Of a stretch of DNA of 64,000 nt, positions 45,666-58,717 are shown piece by piece. Under the pieces are notes generated by a model. That model worked only from the letters and a program-made list of their open reading frames with translations, was not told where the DNA came from and did not search any database. This DNA comes from Cristatella mucedo (Eukaryota; Bryozoa; Phylactolaemata; Cristatellidae), in contig WPIO01000003.1 in assembly GCA_009760855.2 (NCBI GenBank), positions 12,366,501 through 12,430,500 of the forward strand. Direction: 5' to 3'. Both the position numbers and the translations under genes were made by a program. Position 1 is the first letter of the stretch. Every line of letters starts with the position of its first letter.

Positions 45666-48600
45666 GCGCTTGCGGTTTCGTTCTTCGCGGACGTGGAAGC
45701 CGCTGTATCCTATGTTTGTAACCTTTCGCGCACCCTGCGAGAGTCGCTGTACGCTGTGCTAGCGGAGGATAACGGTAGCCCTCCGCGGAAGTCGAATAGA
45801 AAGCGCTACGCTTGGGACGCGATCTGGTACACATATCTGAGCGCTCCTAGTGCTCCAGTATCCCAGGAATGAACCGTCGGCTTAAAACCGCGTGCATTTG
45901 TACTGCACTTACAAGTCGCTATCCTTGATTCTCCTCAGAGGCTCGCAGAATTGCACTAGTATTTCTCACTTTCGCCGGCGAGGACTATCGCCGTTAAGAG
46001 CGCTGTATCCGCAGCCCGAGAGCTTTAGCGAAGAAGCCGCCGTAGCACGTATTTTTTACAATGCGGCCAGACGGAATCGTTGCGTCCCTACAGTCCGTAC
46101 ACTTTGCGTATTTTGGCTCGGAGCCTTGATTTCCTCCACAGAGCGCGTGGTTTAGACTGTTTGGGTGACCTAAGTCAGTATTTAGAAAAATCTTACTTTT
46201 GAGGCGCCGTTTGCTGTCCTACCCTGCTGTAGTTAGTAGCTCTGGTTGACTTCGAACTCTTATGGCTGCTATCGGGATATTGTAGCGACTAGCAGATACT
46301 TTTTAAACAACATCCGGTACAACTGCTACCGGATACGCGCTATCGCAGCATGTTCATTTCGGAAAACGTCGTCATGGCGTAACGGCTGTTAGCCCAGTCC
46401 CACGCTAAAGGAAGGCACATGTCTGCAGTTATACAAGAGACCGGTAGATGTACTGAGTTCTTCAAGGTTTTTGGCACGTTGAAGGAATGATGTTTGGCGA
46501 ATTCCGTGCTAGTTCTTGTGACGAAATCGGGCGAATACCGCCTGGAGCACATGGCTTCCAAGAAGCACTGCCAAAAAAAGTGCTAAAGTAAAAGATAATA
46601 TTACAAGTTTTCTGTACTTCACACAGCAGCGCTAGATGATTTCTTTTGGTTCAGTTTGGAGCTCGTTTTGTGTAGCAGTTTTCGTTCGCAGACCGAGCCT
46701 CACACTCCGCCCGAGTTATGTGCGTCCCTGTTCCACCTGCGTCACGTGACTCTCCCCAAATATCTGAGAGCTGATGTTGTTCATCCTGAAGAAGATGTTC
46801 ATATAGACTGTGCTGTAGACAATAGCAGAGGTCGCTACAACGAAATGGTTGGAATCCGTGGCTCGTAGCCTCTCGTTATCTCTGGACACGGTCCAAGTTA
46901 TCTCTGGACACGGTCCAACTTTACGTTCAGGCTGACATCGAGCGCTTCAAAATTGGACATGTCCATTTAGAAAATACAGCAAAAAGCTGGCTGTGGTGTC
47001 TGCCACCTCACTTGCATCTAAGAGCTGCCTATGCACAATTGCTACTATTCGTTGTACTGACAGTGTCAAATGGTTAGTCAACTGAAAGCCAATTTATACT
47101 ATTCTAGGAGTACTTTTTGTATTGAACGTAGCTAGGGACAGTTGTGCCAAAGCTGCTATGGTGACTGTAGCTGGTGTACTGGATGGCTTTTTAGCAAAGA
47201 TCTTATCATTGAAGTTTCTGGAAGTTGTTAACTTATGTATACCACTCTCTCCAAGGCATTAATAGTAATAATATTAACTAGTCGCTTGTACTGCACCCTA
47301 AAATAACTAAATTTATATCTAGGCGCTTTACAAATCGCTGCTAGAGAATTTATAACTAAAGAATAGCGACACGTACGGTGTCGAGCGTGCATTAGCAAAC
47401 TAGTATCAAGATTGGGCTACCATGCTAAAGGAGAAAATGCAGTCGCTCATAGCTATCGGTTAGTAAGACCTCTGGCTACTAGCGCGCACTGAATCATGCA
47501 CAGGAAAGCACGCTCACTAGCCTGGGCTGTCGATATATGTATGAAGCGACCAGCTGAGGTCTTCCAGCTGGGCCAAGCCCACTCTTTGACCTGGGTCAGA
47601 ATGGGTGGCGAGCGGGTTCGCAGGTGGCTGTTCGGCATGAGTTCTCAACGCGTTCAAACGTGCAGTGTGGTGCGTAGTTGTCGACGTACATAAAGCAGGC
47701 AGTCGCAGCTCAAATAATGGAATGCTGCTGCTCCTGGACAACCTATCGACCGGTAGACGTCGAACTGAGGTAGCCGGATAGCCTGGCTTTTCAAGGTCGA
47801 AAGGGGTTGCATCATCCCGCGAGTGCCCGTTAGTTGTGCTATTTCTAGGGCCCCTCCCAGCAATATTGTTGGTTCAAACCGGCACCGCGGTAGGCAGTTG
47901 ATAGATACTATGATCTTGGCATTGATTTCAATGACGTGCTAGCGTTTGCGACCTGCGGGGTATGGTGCATGGGAAAAGCCTTTAGTGATGCTTGTTTGGG
48001 CTTACTACCTCGCTCAATTCGTGCAAATTTTTGGCACATTGGTTGAACCTCGTGCTTGAGATTTTCCACCTCTCCGGTGCAGGATTTGAACCAGGTCGCT
48101 GCCCCTGTAGAGAGAATTGTTAGCCATACCCCAAAACACCGAAGGCCATTCGTGTAATCGATGAAAAATTGAAGCAAATCTTTACCGACATTACCTCCCG
48201 TCCTTGTTCTAACCTGCTGGCTATCTTGGGTCCTGGCTGTTAATGTTTTGGCTAACACCGAATACCCTGAGACACTATAAGGTTTTGGCTCGCGGTTTGA
48301 GCGTGCAATTGAGGACGAGTCCTGTAAATTTTTTGAAGATCGCTCTGAGAGACAGACAAAAAGTCTGAAGTGTTTTTGTGGTTAAGCACAATAAGGAGTA
48401 TTCCGATACTTTGTTAAATATGGATAAGTCAGTGAGTCTTTTAGTTCGTATAAGTTTCAGGTTACTGCAAGGCTTGCAGAATGCAGAACATTAAGAAGTT
48501 TGATTTTGATGGAAATGCCGATTCGGGAATGGAAGACCTCGATCGGAATGTGCGTAGTCGGTTGCAAAATATGTTGGATTTTTAGAGGCTCACCTGCGTC

Positions 48601-49070
48601 CATCTTTTCATAATGTATTCAGCTATTCGGAAAAAGCTTACACTGCTGCTTACTTGCACCCACTTGACTGGCCACCCGTATTTTAGAGCGGAGGAGTGAA
48701 ATCGTAAACCCCAACAGTTGTGAGCGCTGCCCAAATAAGAAAAGACTACCGACAATAGTCCCAACAATAGAAAAAATTATACCGTTACGTTTACCAGGTA
48801 AAGTTCTTATACTTATTTATACGTGACGTTGTGTTCTTTTTATGCTCTTTGATGACATGTCGGTTGATTTTACTTAAACACTGAGTTCAATTGTTCCAGG
48901 GCATTATGCTAGCTAGGGTTGCTGGTTTTACCTAAATTTAATAATAGTAGTTGAATTTCACTGTGCAAAACCCCAATGACGATATGGCAAAGATTACTGA
49001 ATTACCTTCTTGCATAGATTTAGGTCTTTTGCACTTTTTTTTCGGCAGATTATGTCTGATCCTACCCATC
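45666..49070. other. Flank without a supportable gene
   Basis: A short LINE-B-like tail lies at about 47265-47350 (minus) and a SINE-like B box (ggttcaaaccgg) near 47870. A 29-bp stretch is repeated near 46885-46920 (atctctggacacggtccaa twice). Frames up to 116 codons lack recognisable domains. Confidence 0.45.
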
Positions 49071-52000
49071 CGATCGTCAACCATCAAGTCAGCCGTGTCG
49101 AGAGGCAGCCAGTCAAGCCGACTAGAGTTGAGTGCCACTTGATAGATACTCTCTGTCAATTGCCTCGGGGCCCTTTAATTACAACTTCATCAAGAAAGAG
49201 CCCTTTGCCGCACGATATGATAATATTCAAAGTGAGTACACATTTATTGCAACTAGAAGAAATGCTCAGCTTTTTTCTGCTTGCAGAATGTGTGCTAGAC
49301 AGCGAAAAGGAGTCAGCCTAAGGGGGCGGGGCGGACGCGGCTGCTGGAGCATGTAAGTACTCCATAAACTAGTTTATGCACACAATTAACTAGTAAACTG
49401 CCGAGACCTTGGGTCCGCCCCAACGACGGCCTTCCAAGAAGAAAGTATGAAGACGGATGAAGGGTATTGCTACTCACTAGCTGAACTCGTACTTATACTC
49501 AGCTCATATTGATACTGGATTCAAAGCAGGCACGTAAAAGTAGAGGCTGGCTGATTGGACAGCCTCGTTACTATTGCGGCTAAAGAGCCTCGGTGGCCAT
49601 AAAAATGACTTCTATACGGAAATGAAAGATTACCAGCAGTTCCAGAGTAACAGTACCATCAGCAAAATGTATCAAAGGCAGAATACTGACAACAAAATCT
49701 CGAGCCACCGTAAATGGCTCATATACAATGACGAGATTCGTAATCGCGTCTGCATTACAATTCTTTCAATCCGACAGTAACAGTGACAGGTTAATCAACT
49801 CAAGAAAGTAAATTTGAAATTAGCCCGGCGGACAAGTCTAACACAAGTTTTTTTTAAACCACTACAAACGAAGGCGGTGCACGTCAAGAAGTAGCCAGTG
49901 TCAATAAAAAGTGTGGTATGATGCTTAGAAAAGCCAGCTACAGTGGGCAAGCATCACACTTGGAAAAGCGTACAAAAAAGCGCACGGACAGACGCTTCGG
50001 ACCACAGGTCAGTAGCGCCGCGGGTTTGTAAACTGAACCACACCACGCTCAGGTGAGCGTAGTAAGCACGGCCGAATAAAAACTGAATCTCACGGTACAG
50101 AGGAATAGCTTAGCGAAACGGGTGTATCTTTGTATAGACTTTAATCCTGAAAATTCGTCGCATTTGTGGCTAGTAGCAAGCAAGAAGCGAGTTTCCGACT
50201 TTCGGCGAAAACCGGCTGGCGGCCCCATCACCAAAAGTGTACGCGTCTAAGCCTGGGATCATTAATTCTGAACCGTCTTGTTTCACGAACCGCTACAAGC
50301 TTCGAGCATTGTCACAGGCAGAGTTGGAGTACACACGTGTCACTATGCTCACCTTCAGTGCCACAGCGAACGAGGAAAAGCTTTTGCGGCTGTATGCCAG
50401 TCCCGATTTATGCCGGCGTCAATTGCACGGAGCTGCGCTATCGCTATGCCAGCACAAAATGCAACTCCTTACAGTCCTTCAAAGCTTACGCTGCACGGTA
50501 AATGTATTGTAATGCCTAAAGTCACAAATACCTCGATCTGCCCAGAAGAGTGAGCGGTAGACGGCGAGCGGGCTGAGCCTGAACCGGACGTTAAAAGTAA
50601 TGCTCATGCTTCGTCGTGCCACCTAAGAGTAACTTCAAAGGCCTTGTGTTGCTGCAAATAGAGACAATATTTCATCATCATAATTCATTAGGTTCATATT
50701 GCGTTGAAACTTTAACGTCAAGATTGAGGCTAGGTTTACTTGTATGCTAGGTTACCACACTGCACATCCGTCCGTAGCTACGTATTGAGCACAGCCAAAG
50801 TTGCTCCTTCTCGACTTCCATTTCTTTTGTAGCTCTGTAGCTTCCACTAATACCTATTTTCAAATTTTGCAACGGAGACTTACACGGAGGTTAATCTTGC
50901 TTCAAAAGAGGGTTTGTTTCCTCATTGTAAGTAAAGCTACACCGAGATGGTGTTTTAGTTCGGGTTCGCAAAACGATCTGAACAGCTAGCAGGGAAGTGC
51001 CGTACAGCCTTAATCTGAGCAGCTAGCAGCAAAGTACTGTGTAACTTTGTTCTTAGCACCTGACACCAACTGTTGTGTATCCTTGACGACCAAGCAGTGC
51101 TTGTAAGGGCCCTGGCGTAAAGATTTGGACGAAGAGTTTCAACTCATGTGCCAGATTCCCGTAAAACAATGAAAATGTTAGGTTTTTCTCTGCTAAATTT
51201 GGCCGCAGCAAAGCTCTATCGACGACCTCATGCATAACCATTGCAGGGAGGCTCGGAGTCGTAGCGGCTCCTAGCTGACCGGCGACGCACCGAACGAGGT
51301 AAGCAACTTACACATTTACGAAACCACGCGAGTCCAATCAAAACTAGAAGTTCGCCGTAAGCTTTGAATCAATCAAGCAAGAATGGTGCGAACTGAACGC
51401 TTACTATTTTAGCATAGTCTCCGGTGCATTTGTTGATTTCAATTGAAATGGCTTGCACCCTACCCATAGGGAAACTTTTCATGTAGTTTTCTGTTCGTCC
51501 GCAATGTGCGATAACTTTACCACGTTCTCAAATCTCGGCAGCCCACCAAGCCAGGTCTTTAATGGTGTTAAACGGTACGATGGTACCTGCAAGTTTAACG
51601 TTTAGTATATAGTTTTCCAAAACATCTTATAAGATGACAAAATCATCTCATTATATGCGAAAGTTGAAATCCACACACCCGTACTCATCTGAAATGATGA
51701 CCGCAGCTTCGAACTTAATTTCTCGGGGGTTTTGACTGGCACCTTCACCTGGAATATTCGGTCTTATCTAGCCTCCCGCTGGAGAGCAGGAAAGCTGCCG
51801 GTGTGACCATGTGATCTGTCGTGAATATTTTCTGCATCAATAGTGCGATTGCACTACCAGCTATTAAGCTACTGCCAGCGCAGCACGTTCCCCTGGGTAC
51901 TTTAAAACTAGGCTTCCGATCGTAAAACGTATACCGGAAATTATGCTGCCACTGGTCCTGCTGCGAACCTAACGTATTAGGAACAAAGACCTGTTCGTAT

Positions 52001-54360
52001 ACTGGCTCTAACCGCAGCCGGTTTTTACGCACAAGTTTAGAAAAGACCTTGATGAACAGATCTCAAAAAAGTAGTCGTAGAAGCACAACACCAAGCATCC
52101 CCTTCAAAACGACAAATTCCAGCCAGATGCCACCGACAACTCCGATTAAAAGTAATGTAATGAAGTGTGATTGTAATAGAAACATTGCTCGAAAGATTTT
52201 GGCTTATTTTAGTCAGACTTCATTTAGACTAATTTTCAGCTACTAATAACACGTAAATGCTTATTCCATAAGAAAATTATTTACAGGTTCCACAGGACAA
52301 TTAAGGAAGCATCTAGAAGGTGCGACACACCCGCCAAGCATGGAACAATGTGATTCACACATGCTTCAACAACAGACAGCCGAGCAAATTTCAGTTGGCC
52401 ATCACCGTCTGCGGACACAAGCAGCACTGTTCAATTCCAGGTATGAATTCGGCTCAGGAGTAACGCAAATCGGCATTCCACCGAAAGCGGTAGCACAGGT
52501 ACCCAAGACACGGTCCTGGAAATAATATCAATGGATCAAGACCTTGATTTTTACTGGAGCGTTCAAAGGCAGCCCTGCCGAAAATATTTATTTGGTCCCT
52601 TACCAATTTTCTGTAACCGAAGGTGCTTGGACGTGACGTCGAGCTCGTTGTACTATTCCCAGTCACCTAAAAGGCACGGGTAGCTAGCCTTGGATTGCCT
52701 AGGCATCATAGCATCACTCAGCAGCCACAGTTTCCACCAACGCTCACCGTAATGGGACAATCTTGAGTAGAAACTACACTGAGCATACCCGTTCCATTGA
52801 TTAGTCCTCGACAGATGGGGACAGCTCCGTTTAGTACCACTTGGCAACTGCCGCTCACTGTTACCTGTTTGCAAAGGAGCAATGAAGAGTTCAAGTGCGC
52901 CGATTCAAAAGGCATACGATATCAATTGAATGGAGTTGCGCGTTGACAGTTATTGCACTAGGATTCTTACGTAATTAGTTATCCAAAAAGAGCAGCTCCT
53001 GCTGCTTCTCGGCCGCCGCCATCATGGCCGCCGTCAGGTATGAGATTCGTTTCGTGCTGACCCTGCAAATGCCATTGCACAAAATGAATGCTGCTTTTGC
53101 GAATAGTGCCATCCGAGAGAATCAATTTGGCTACGGCGAGTGTTAGAAAATACGCCCTTAATTTCCGAAAAGTTTGTGAAAAGGCACGAGCTAAGCAACG
53201 CAGCTGGCGACTGCTTACCCCTTCAGAGAAATCCAGCGGCAACGTCTGGCTCAAAGCCGCCTTCAGTAGGAGCAACGAGACCGCTCGTACATTCATCGGA
53301 GAGTCGGTCATCATCTGTAATTAAGGTTTACACAGTCTTACCGTACCATCAAGCAAATTAGCCTGTTGCTGCCTCGAATTCGACGCCTATGTCTAAAACC
53401 ACCTTTCACCACTGTATAGATGTCTCACATTCAACAGTATGTTGCAAAGGCTGAAGTACAGCATCACAGCCAGAAAGCCACGTAGGACGAGTCTTACGGT
53501 TTGCAAAATCAGTAGCGACAGGACCAGCGAAGGCCACGGAGTCTGCGAAGGTGAAGATGCAGCCAGCCTTTGTCGAACACCAATTTATAGCCATTAGTAT
53601 CCATGGAGGTTGAATGGGCCGTTACGCTTCTTGGACCTGTATGAATGCTGCAATGTGAGCTCAGCCCTATGTAATGTAATGTAATGTATCTCCGTCAGTA
53701 ACTCCACAAAGTCATAAAGACCACGTGGGTGTTACGCAGGAGAGTTTTGTATAGCGCACTCACAGCCTAAGCGGCTTTTGGTACGCATTCGGTAGCCAAC
53801 AGACTTCGTCTCACGCAACAAAGAGAAAGTGGGAAGCATAGCAGAGTTAGGAGAGCAGTTGAGGTAGTGAGTAGCATAGAAGTAGCAGTTCAGGACCGCT
53901 GAAAAAGGTGTGCCATAGTCGGCAGTTGGAGAGTAGTTGTCGTTGCGTAAGAATTGTGGAAGCGAGTTCCACAGTCTAGGACCTGCAGAGCTAAAGCTTC
54001 TGTCGCCAACTGTCTTTAAGCGGAGGAATGGAACAGCTAATTTATTGCCCACACAGGACCTGAGGGCGCGAACAGGCTGAAACTGATGCAGCAGTTCAGC
54101 TAGGTACGAAGGAGCCAAGCCGTGGCGGGCCTTGTGGGTCAGCGTAAGAACTTTGCTCTGTATCCTTTGCTCAACCGGCAACTATCCTAGCTCTTTCAGC
54201 AGAGGTGACACGTGCTCAAACCGCTGGGACTTGAAGACCAGCCTTGCAGCCATATTCAGAGTCCGCTGTAGTGGCATAATAGCTTTCTTTGGCAGCCCAG
54301 CCAAAAGGGAATTACAATAATCAAGCCGAGACAGGACTAAAGAGCTAGTTAAATTTATTA
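49071..54360 (+). repeat. Duplicated segment, copy 1 (start of the about 9.65-kb unit)
   Basis: From cgatcgtcaa at 49071 the sequence matches 58718 onward to the window end, with the offset drifting only from 9647 to 9640. It includes the 3' end of LINE-A in both copies at the same relative site, so the LINE was present before the duplication. The unit would run 49071-58717 if the duplication is tandem. Confidence 0.93.
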
Positions 54361-55888
54361 CAAGGCCCTGTGGGAGACAGCTCCTAATCTTGGATAGGGA
54401 TCGGATGTGATGGCTAGCTGTAGAGAGGCAGACTTCTGAATGAAGCTTTTGAAATTGAGGCAGCTGTCGAACACGACACCTAGATTACGAGCACGTGGTG
54501 AAGGTCGCACAATAGCATCACCTATTAGAACAGCAAAGCCTTTTAATCCAGCCACACGCTTAGGGTGTCCTATGAGCAGCAGTTCGGTTTTATCATCATT
54601 TAATTTCAGGAAGTTTTCCGACATCCAGGATCGAATATCGGCAAAGCAAGCATTCAGTTTCTCAGTTGCTGCAGCAGATTCCGACGGTTTAAATGACAAA
54701 TACAACTGAGTATCGTCAGCATAGAAATGATATCCTATTCCATGGGCCTTAATCACTTTTCCCAGAGGTTGTGTATAAATGGAGAACAGCAAGGGACCGA
54801 GTACAGACCCTTGAGGGACTTCACAGGTGACCCTTCTCATGTCTGAGACCTGACCCCCACACGACACGAATTGAACACGATCAGACAAGTATGATTTAAA
54901 CCACGCCAGTGCTTTGTCTGCCAGACCGATCGTTGTTCTCAATCGTTCAAGCAGAACTTCGTAATTAATGGTGTCGAAGGCAGCAGACAGATCTAGCAGA
55001 GCTAGGGCTGTGACATTCCCGTCGTCGTTGCCACGTAGAATGTCACTGTTAACACGGAGGAGAGCAGTTTCTGTAGAGAGCTGCCTCTTGAACCCTGGTT
55101 GAAATGTTTCTGACATTCCATTATTTTTTTTCAATATGTTCAACTAGCTGCTTAGCAACAATTTTTTCAAGAATATTTGATAAGAACGGAAGAAGGGAAA
55201 CTGGAGATAGTTTGCTAGGACCTCTGTGTCTAATCCAGGCTTTTTAAGAATAAGTTTAACGATTGCCGGTTTGAAGGACTTGGGGACGACCCCTTTTCCC
55301 AAATAAGCATTAAAAATCTTGGTTATGGCAGGGCTAAGTTGTTCTGCAAGTGAAGACCACAGAGATGAAGGTACAGGGTCTTCAGGAGACGAGCTCTTTT
55401 TGCTAGACCTTATTAAGGCAGCCACATCACAGGCGGAAACATCGGAGAACCTTTTAAGAAAGGTCACAGGTTGAGGAACGGCGATTGCTTTGGTCTGAGG
55501 GGGCCTAAATGGAGGCACGAATGTGCACAATTTTTTCAGTAAAGAAGGCTGAAAACTTTTTGGCTGAGCCCTTAATATCTGGGGAGTCAGACCTGACAGC
55601 ATTGGCCAGTAAATGGTTTACTGTCTTATAAATCTGGTTAGCGTCCGACTGGCAGGAATTCAGCTTTCTAATGAAGAAAGAAGCCCTGGCTTTTTTAAGC
55701 TTTCGGGTGTAAACTCGAAGGAAGTCTTTAAAATTGACTAGGTCTGCATCAGACCCCGATTTCTTGAAACGACGTTCCAGCCTGCGCTTAACATGGCGCA
55801 TCTTGAGAAGTTTTTTTCGTAAATTGAAAGGAATCTCGACGACTTTGAACACGGATAGAGCGAACGGGAGCATGCTTATCAAGAGCAC
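53732..55888 (-). pseudogene. LINE-A reverse transcriptase, broken
   Basis: Blocks in three registers: linker (55888-55505), RT fingers (55602-55144, CDVAALIRSSKKSSSPEDPV...VPKSFKPAIVKLILKK), palm (55143-54358: STETALLRVNSDIL, LLDLSAAFDTI, VPQGSVLGPLLFSIYT, YHFYADDTQLYLSF, LKLNDDKTELLLIG), and the C-terminal part (54181-53732: LPVEQRIQSKVLTLTHKARH, SFSSAGPRLWNSLP). The catalytic YADD and the AAFD aspartates are intact, but frameshifts near 55.87, 55.55, 55.15-55.20 and 54.2-54.36 kb break the frame. Confidence 0.9.
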
Positions 55889-56789
55889 TCCTGAGTGTCA
55901 TGTTCATCGCATCAGTGAGGGTATCGAGGCTGGCGGTCGAGTCTGAATGCAGATCAAGAAGGCCTGCATCACAAACAGATTTCAAAAACTTGTCCATGTC
56001 AATGCTTTGTAAGTTACGTCGTTTGGCAAATTCGACATTGCCCTGTACGTACGAGGTAGCAGGAGCAGTAAACGAGACCGAACAATGATCTGAGAGGGTC
56101 AGTGGGCACACCACAAAGTCAGTGGGGAGGACATCCTTAGTGATCACGAGATCTAGAATGTGGCCACCGACGTGGGTGCTATGATTAACGTGTTGGGCCA
56201 AACCAAAATTCTCCAGACAGTCAAGAAATGAGCGGACCTGGCTGTTGCTAGGATTGTCAACGTGAATATTGAAGTCTCCTACAATCAGTAACGGCCTGTC
56301 ACACACAAATATTTTAGCGAGGAACTCTGAAAACTCCTCTATAAACAGGTTTAAACAGCCAGAAGGAGGCCGGTATATCGCAACGGTGAGAGGCATTGTC
56401 TTTGATGAAGACCTGATAGCAACCGATTCAAACGATGACCCATGCGAGAAACTCTACATTTTATAGCCAAATGTTTCGCGAACAACAATCGCAACCCCGC
56501 TACCAACCTTGTCAGAACGCATGGACTGATAGAATGAGAACCGGGGTGGGGTGGTCTCGGAAATACAGCTACTGGAACAAGGCGTCATCCAGGTTTCGGT
56601 AAGCAGAAATGCATCTAGCTTCTCCTGGACCACCTGATCGCGGATAAGTAACCCCTTGGTTTTTAGCCCTAAGCTGCATATGCCGCACAGTAACAGCGCC
56701 GACGCATGCAGGCGTCGAAGCACAAGCACAATAACTAGATTTGACAATGCTACGAAGGCCGTGTAGCGACACTGGCTAGTGAAGTGCAA
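55788..56789 (-). pseudogene. LINE-A endonuclease domain (exonuclease-endonuclease-phosphatase fold), broken
   Basis: The first block (56789-56454) carries LDAFLLTETWM and GSGVAIVVRETF. An in-frame TAG at about 56453 separates it from the second block (56396-55788), which is in the same frame: AIYRPPSGC, LLIVGDFNIHVD, HILDLVITKD and LSDHCSVSF. These are the substrate-nicking and catalytic motifs of APE-type LINE endonucleases. Confidence 0.88.
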
Positions 56790-57184
56790 TCCACGGTTAC
56801 AAACGCAGCGCGCCTCGCGACGCTACGCCCCTCACAAGCACTGCTCACACCAGTCGTACTAAAGACTAGGAGCGATGCTGACGACGACCCATTCTTGTCG
56901 CACGAAACGATGGCATGCAGGCGGTAGCAGAGCGCCCACAGCAAGCAAGAGTGCGAACGCTTTAATATAGCAAACACTTGTCATTCTTTAAGACCAGTCT
57001 ATCCCATGGCAGCCGAGACACGAGAGCACAGGACACACCAAGCATAGCAGCTGCAAACACGCTCAAACGGTCAGAGAGATAGGGTTCTTTGGCACAAGTG
57101 ATGCTGATCTACAGGTGCTAGACGTTTGAAAACTCGCAAAATGTAGTCAAGTTCGCACCACTAAAGCAATGCTCACTGGTGCCC

Positions 57185-57335
57185 CTCGGTGTCAGCTTAG
57201 AGGTAAGCTGATCGCCCTTCACGATCCAGGTCATGACTTCGAGTCCTGGCACGTGACGATGAGCACTCCTTTAATGCCCACAACAAGGTAGGATAGCTGT
57301 AAAGGCTCTTTGGCCGATATATAAACGAGGACGTT
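57185..57335 (+). mobile_element. SINE-B copy
   Basis: gcttagaggtaagctgatcg head, catgacttcgagtcctggca B box, gatagctgtaaaggctcttt body and atataaacgagg end, as in other SINE-B copies. Confidence 0.72.
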
Positions 57336-57609
57336 AATTCCGCCAACTATTTTTTTTCTGAGTAGTCGATGCTACGCTAACACACGCAGGGACACCTATG
57401 CACTTACGTATGCAGCAAAGCTCGGTAAGAATCAAGAGCGCTATAAACGTAATGTAAAATCCCCATGTCAATAAAGGAAGAGTAGTCTTTAACACGTCCT
57501 CGGAGAGAGGGCCACATCATCATAGAGTATAACACTCTCACGTATAACACTCTCACGGATAAAGCCTAAGCTTCAGCTAACCACTTTCCAAGACGGAATT
57601 GTATGGCCT

Positions 57610-57765
57610 GAGTATTGATGTCTTTTACTCATTTAGTTCCCTCGGACAACTTAATCTCTATTCAGGTGCTTCACACTTGCCACCGAGATCAAGCCCGCGA
57701 CTTCGGTCATCTAATACACTCATCTTTACCTCGGTCGCTAAAGGCGAGTGCCTTATCCAAGGGAT
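57610..57765 (-). mobile_element. SINE-A copy
   Basis: Minus strand: ggataaggcactcgccttta head, gaccgaagtcgcgggcttga B box region, then gcacctgaatagagattaag tail. Confidence 0.8.
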
Positions 57766-58717
57766 GAACTTGCGTGTCGCCATTAACCACGAATTATGGC
57801 ACATTGAGTGCATAACAATTATAATCAAGAGCCGCTATTAATCTCAAACACTGTCAGCATCAAAGAACATCGGTATAGACAAGTTTCACTGCTCCTTGCT
57901 TAAATTATGGCCGTTCTGCTTCAGGGTTTCAATCGAAACTAACCGCGTCGAGCTCTAGTATGCTTCGACACTCGACTTCGCCACCTCGTCTGGGACCGAC
58001 GTCAATAACTAACGTGGACTTACAGACGCCTTCTTCGCAGCCGTCCTTGTCGGTTGTTCATTCTTTATATTCTTAGCAGACACTACGGTGGCTGTATAGT
58101 GTCTTCTGAACCCAAGGCTTTTCATGCGTTCACGTCTTCAGCAATTCACTGGGCTTAAGTTTTGACCTGCAGCTAGTTCTCAATATATACCTGAAGTGAA
58201 CTCAAATTAGAGCATGTTTCGTAAACACAGCTGAAATAGCGGCAGACCTCCTGAGCAGCTGCACGTAAGACTACCAATTCGATTTACTACAATAATTGCT
58301 GGCCTAGCCTCATTCATGCAGTTTCGTTAGCACTAAAGTCAGTCATTTGATCTATACCCTATGTTAGTCATCCAACATACCTTCTTTGAGCTTGTACGCA
58401 CAGACAGACTTACAAGATCCACTGAACAGCATAGTTACTAAAATTCGGAAATTATAATGCCTATGCTATTACTATACGCTGATTCAGCAGCGTTAGAATA
58501 GTTCTAACAGCCCAAACGTCGTTGACAAGCCTGTCTGAGCAAAATATTTTGTTGCGTTCACCAAGTTGCCAAGTCAGTGGAATCGTTGCCGAAAAAGCCG
58601 CACAGACAATATGGCATCCAGAACAGTGAGCTTACCACAGCAAGCACAAACCTGCAAAGGAGTTGTGGAAACGCAGAAATCTTCGGAGACACGTACCTTT
58701 TTCCAGGGTCTGATCAT

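Larger units (their letters stand above)
53669..56990 (-). mobile_element. LINE-A, near full-length CR1/L2-like non-LTR retrotransposon, broken
   Basis: About 3.3 kb, 5' end near 56.8-57.0 kb, 3' end at a (TAATG)n tail 53669-53688. It encodes an AP-type endonuclease followed by a reverse transcriptase, the order of the Jockey superfamily. One in-frame stop and several frameshifts break the frame, so it cannot be autonomous as written. No poly-A tail; the pentanucleotide tail takes its place. Confidence 0.9.
56991..58717. other. End of the first duplication unit
   Basis: Holds a SINE-B-like and a SINE-A copy (listed separately). The rest shows no gene or repeat. If the duplication is tandem, 58717/58718 is the junction. 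Confidence 0.5.

Noticed and set aside
53732-56789. Active LINE-A
   Set aside because: The catalytic motifs remain, but one stop and several frameshifts break endonuclease and RT.
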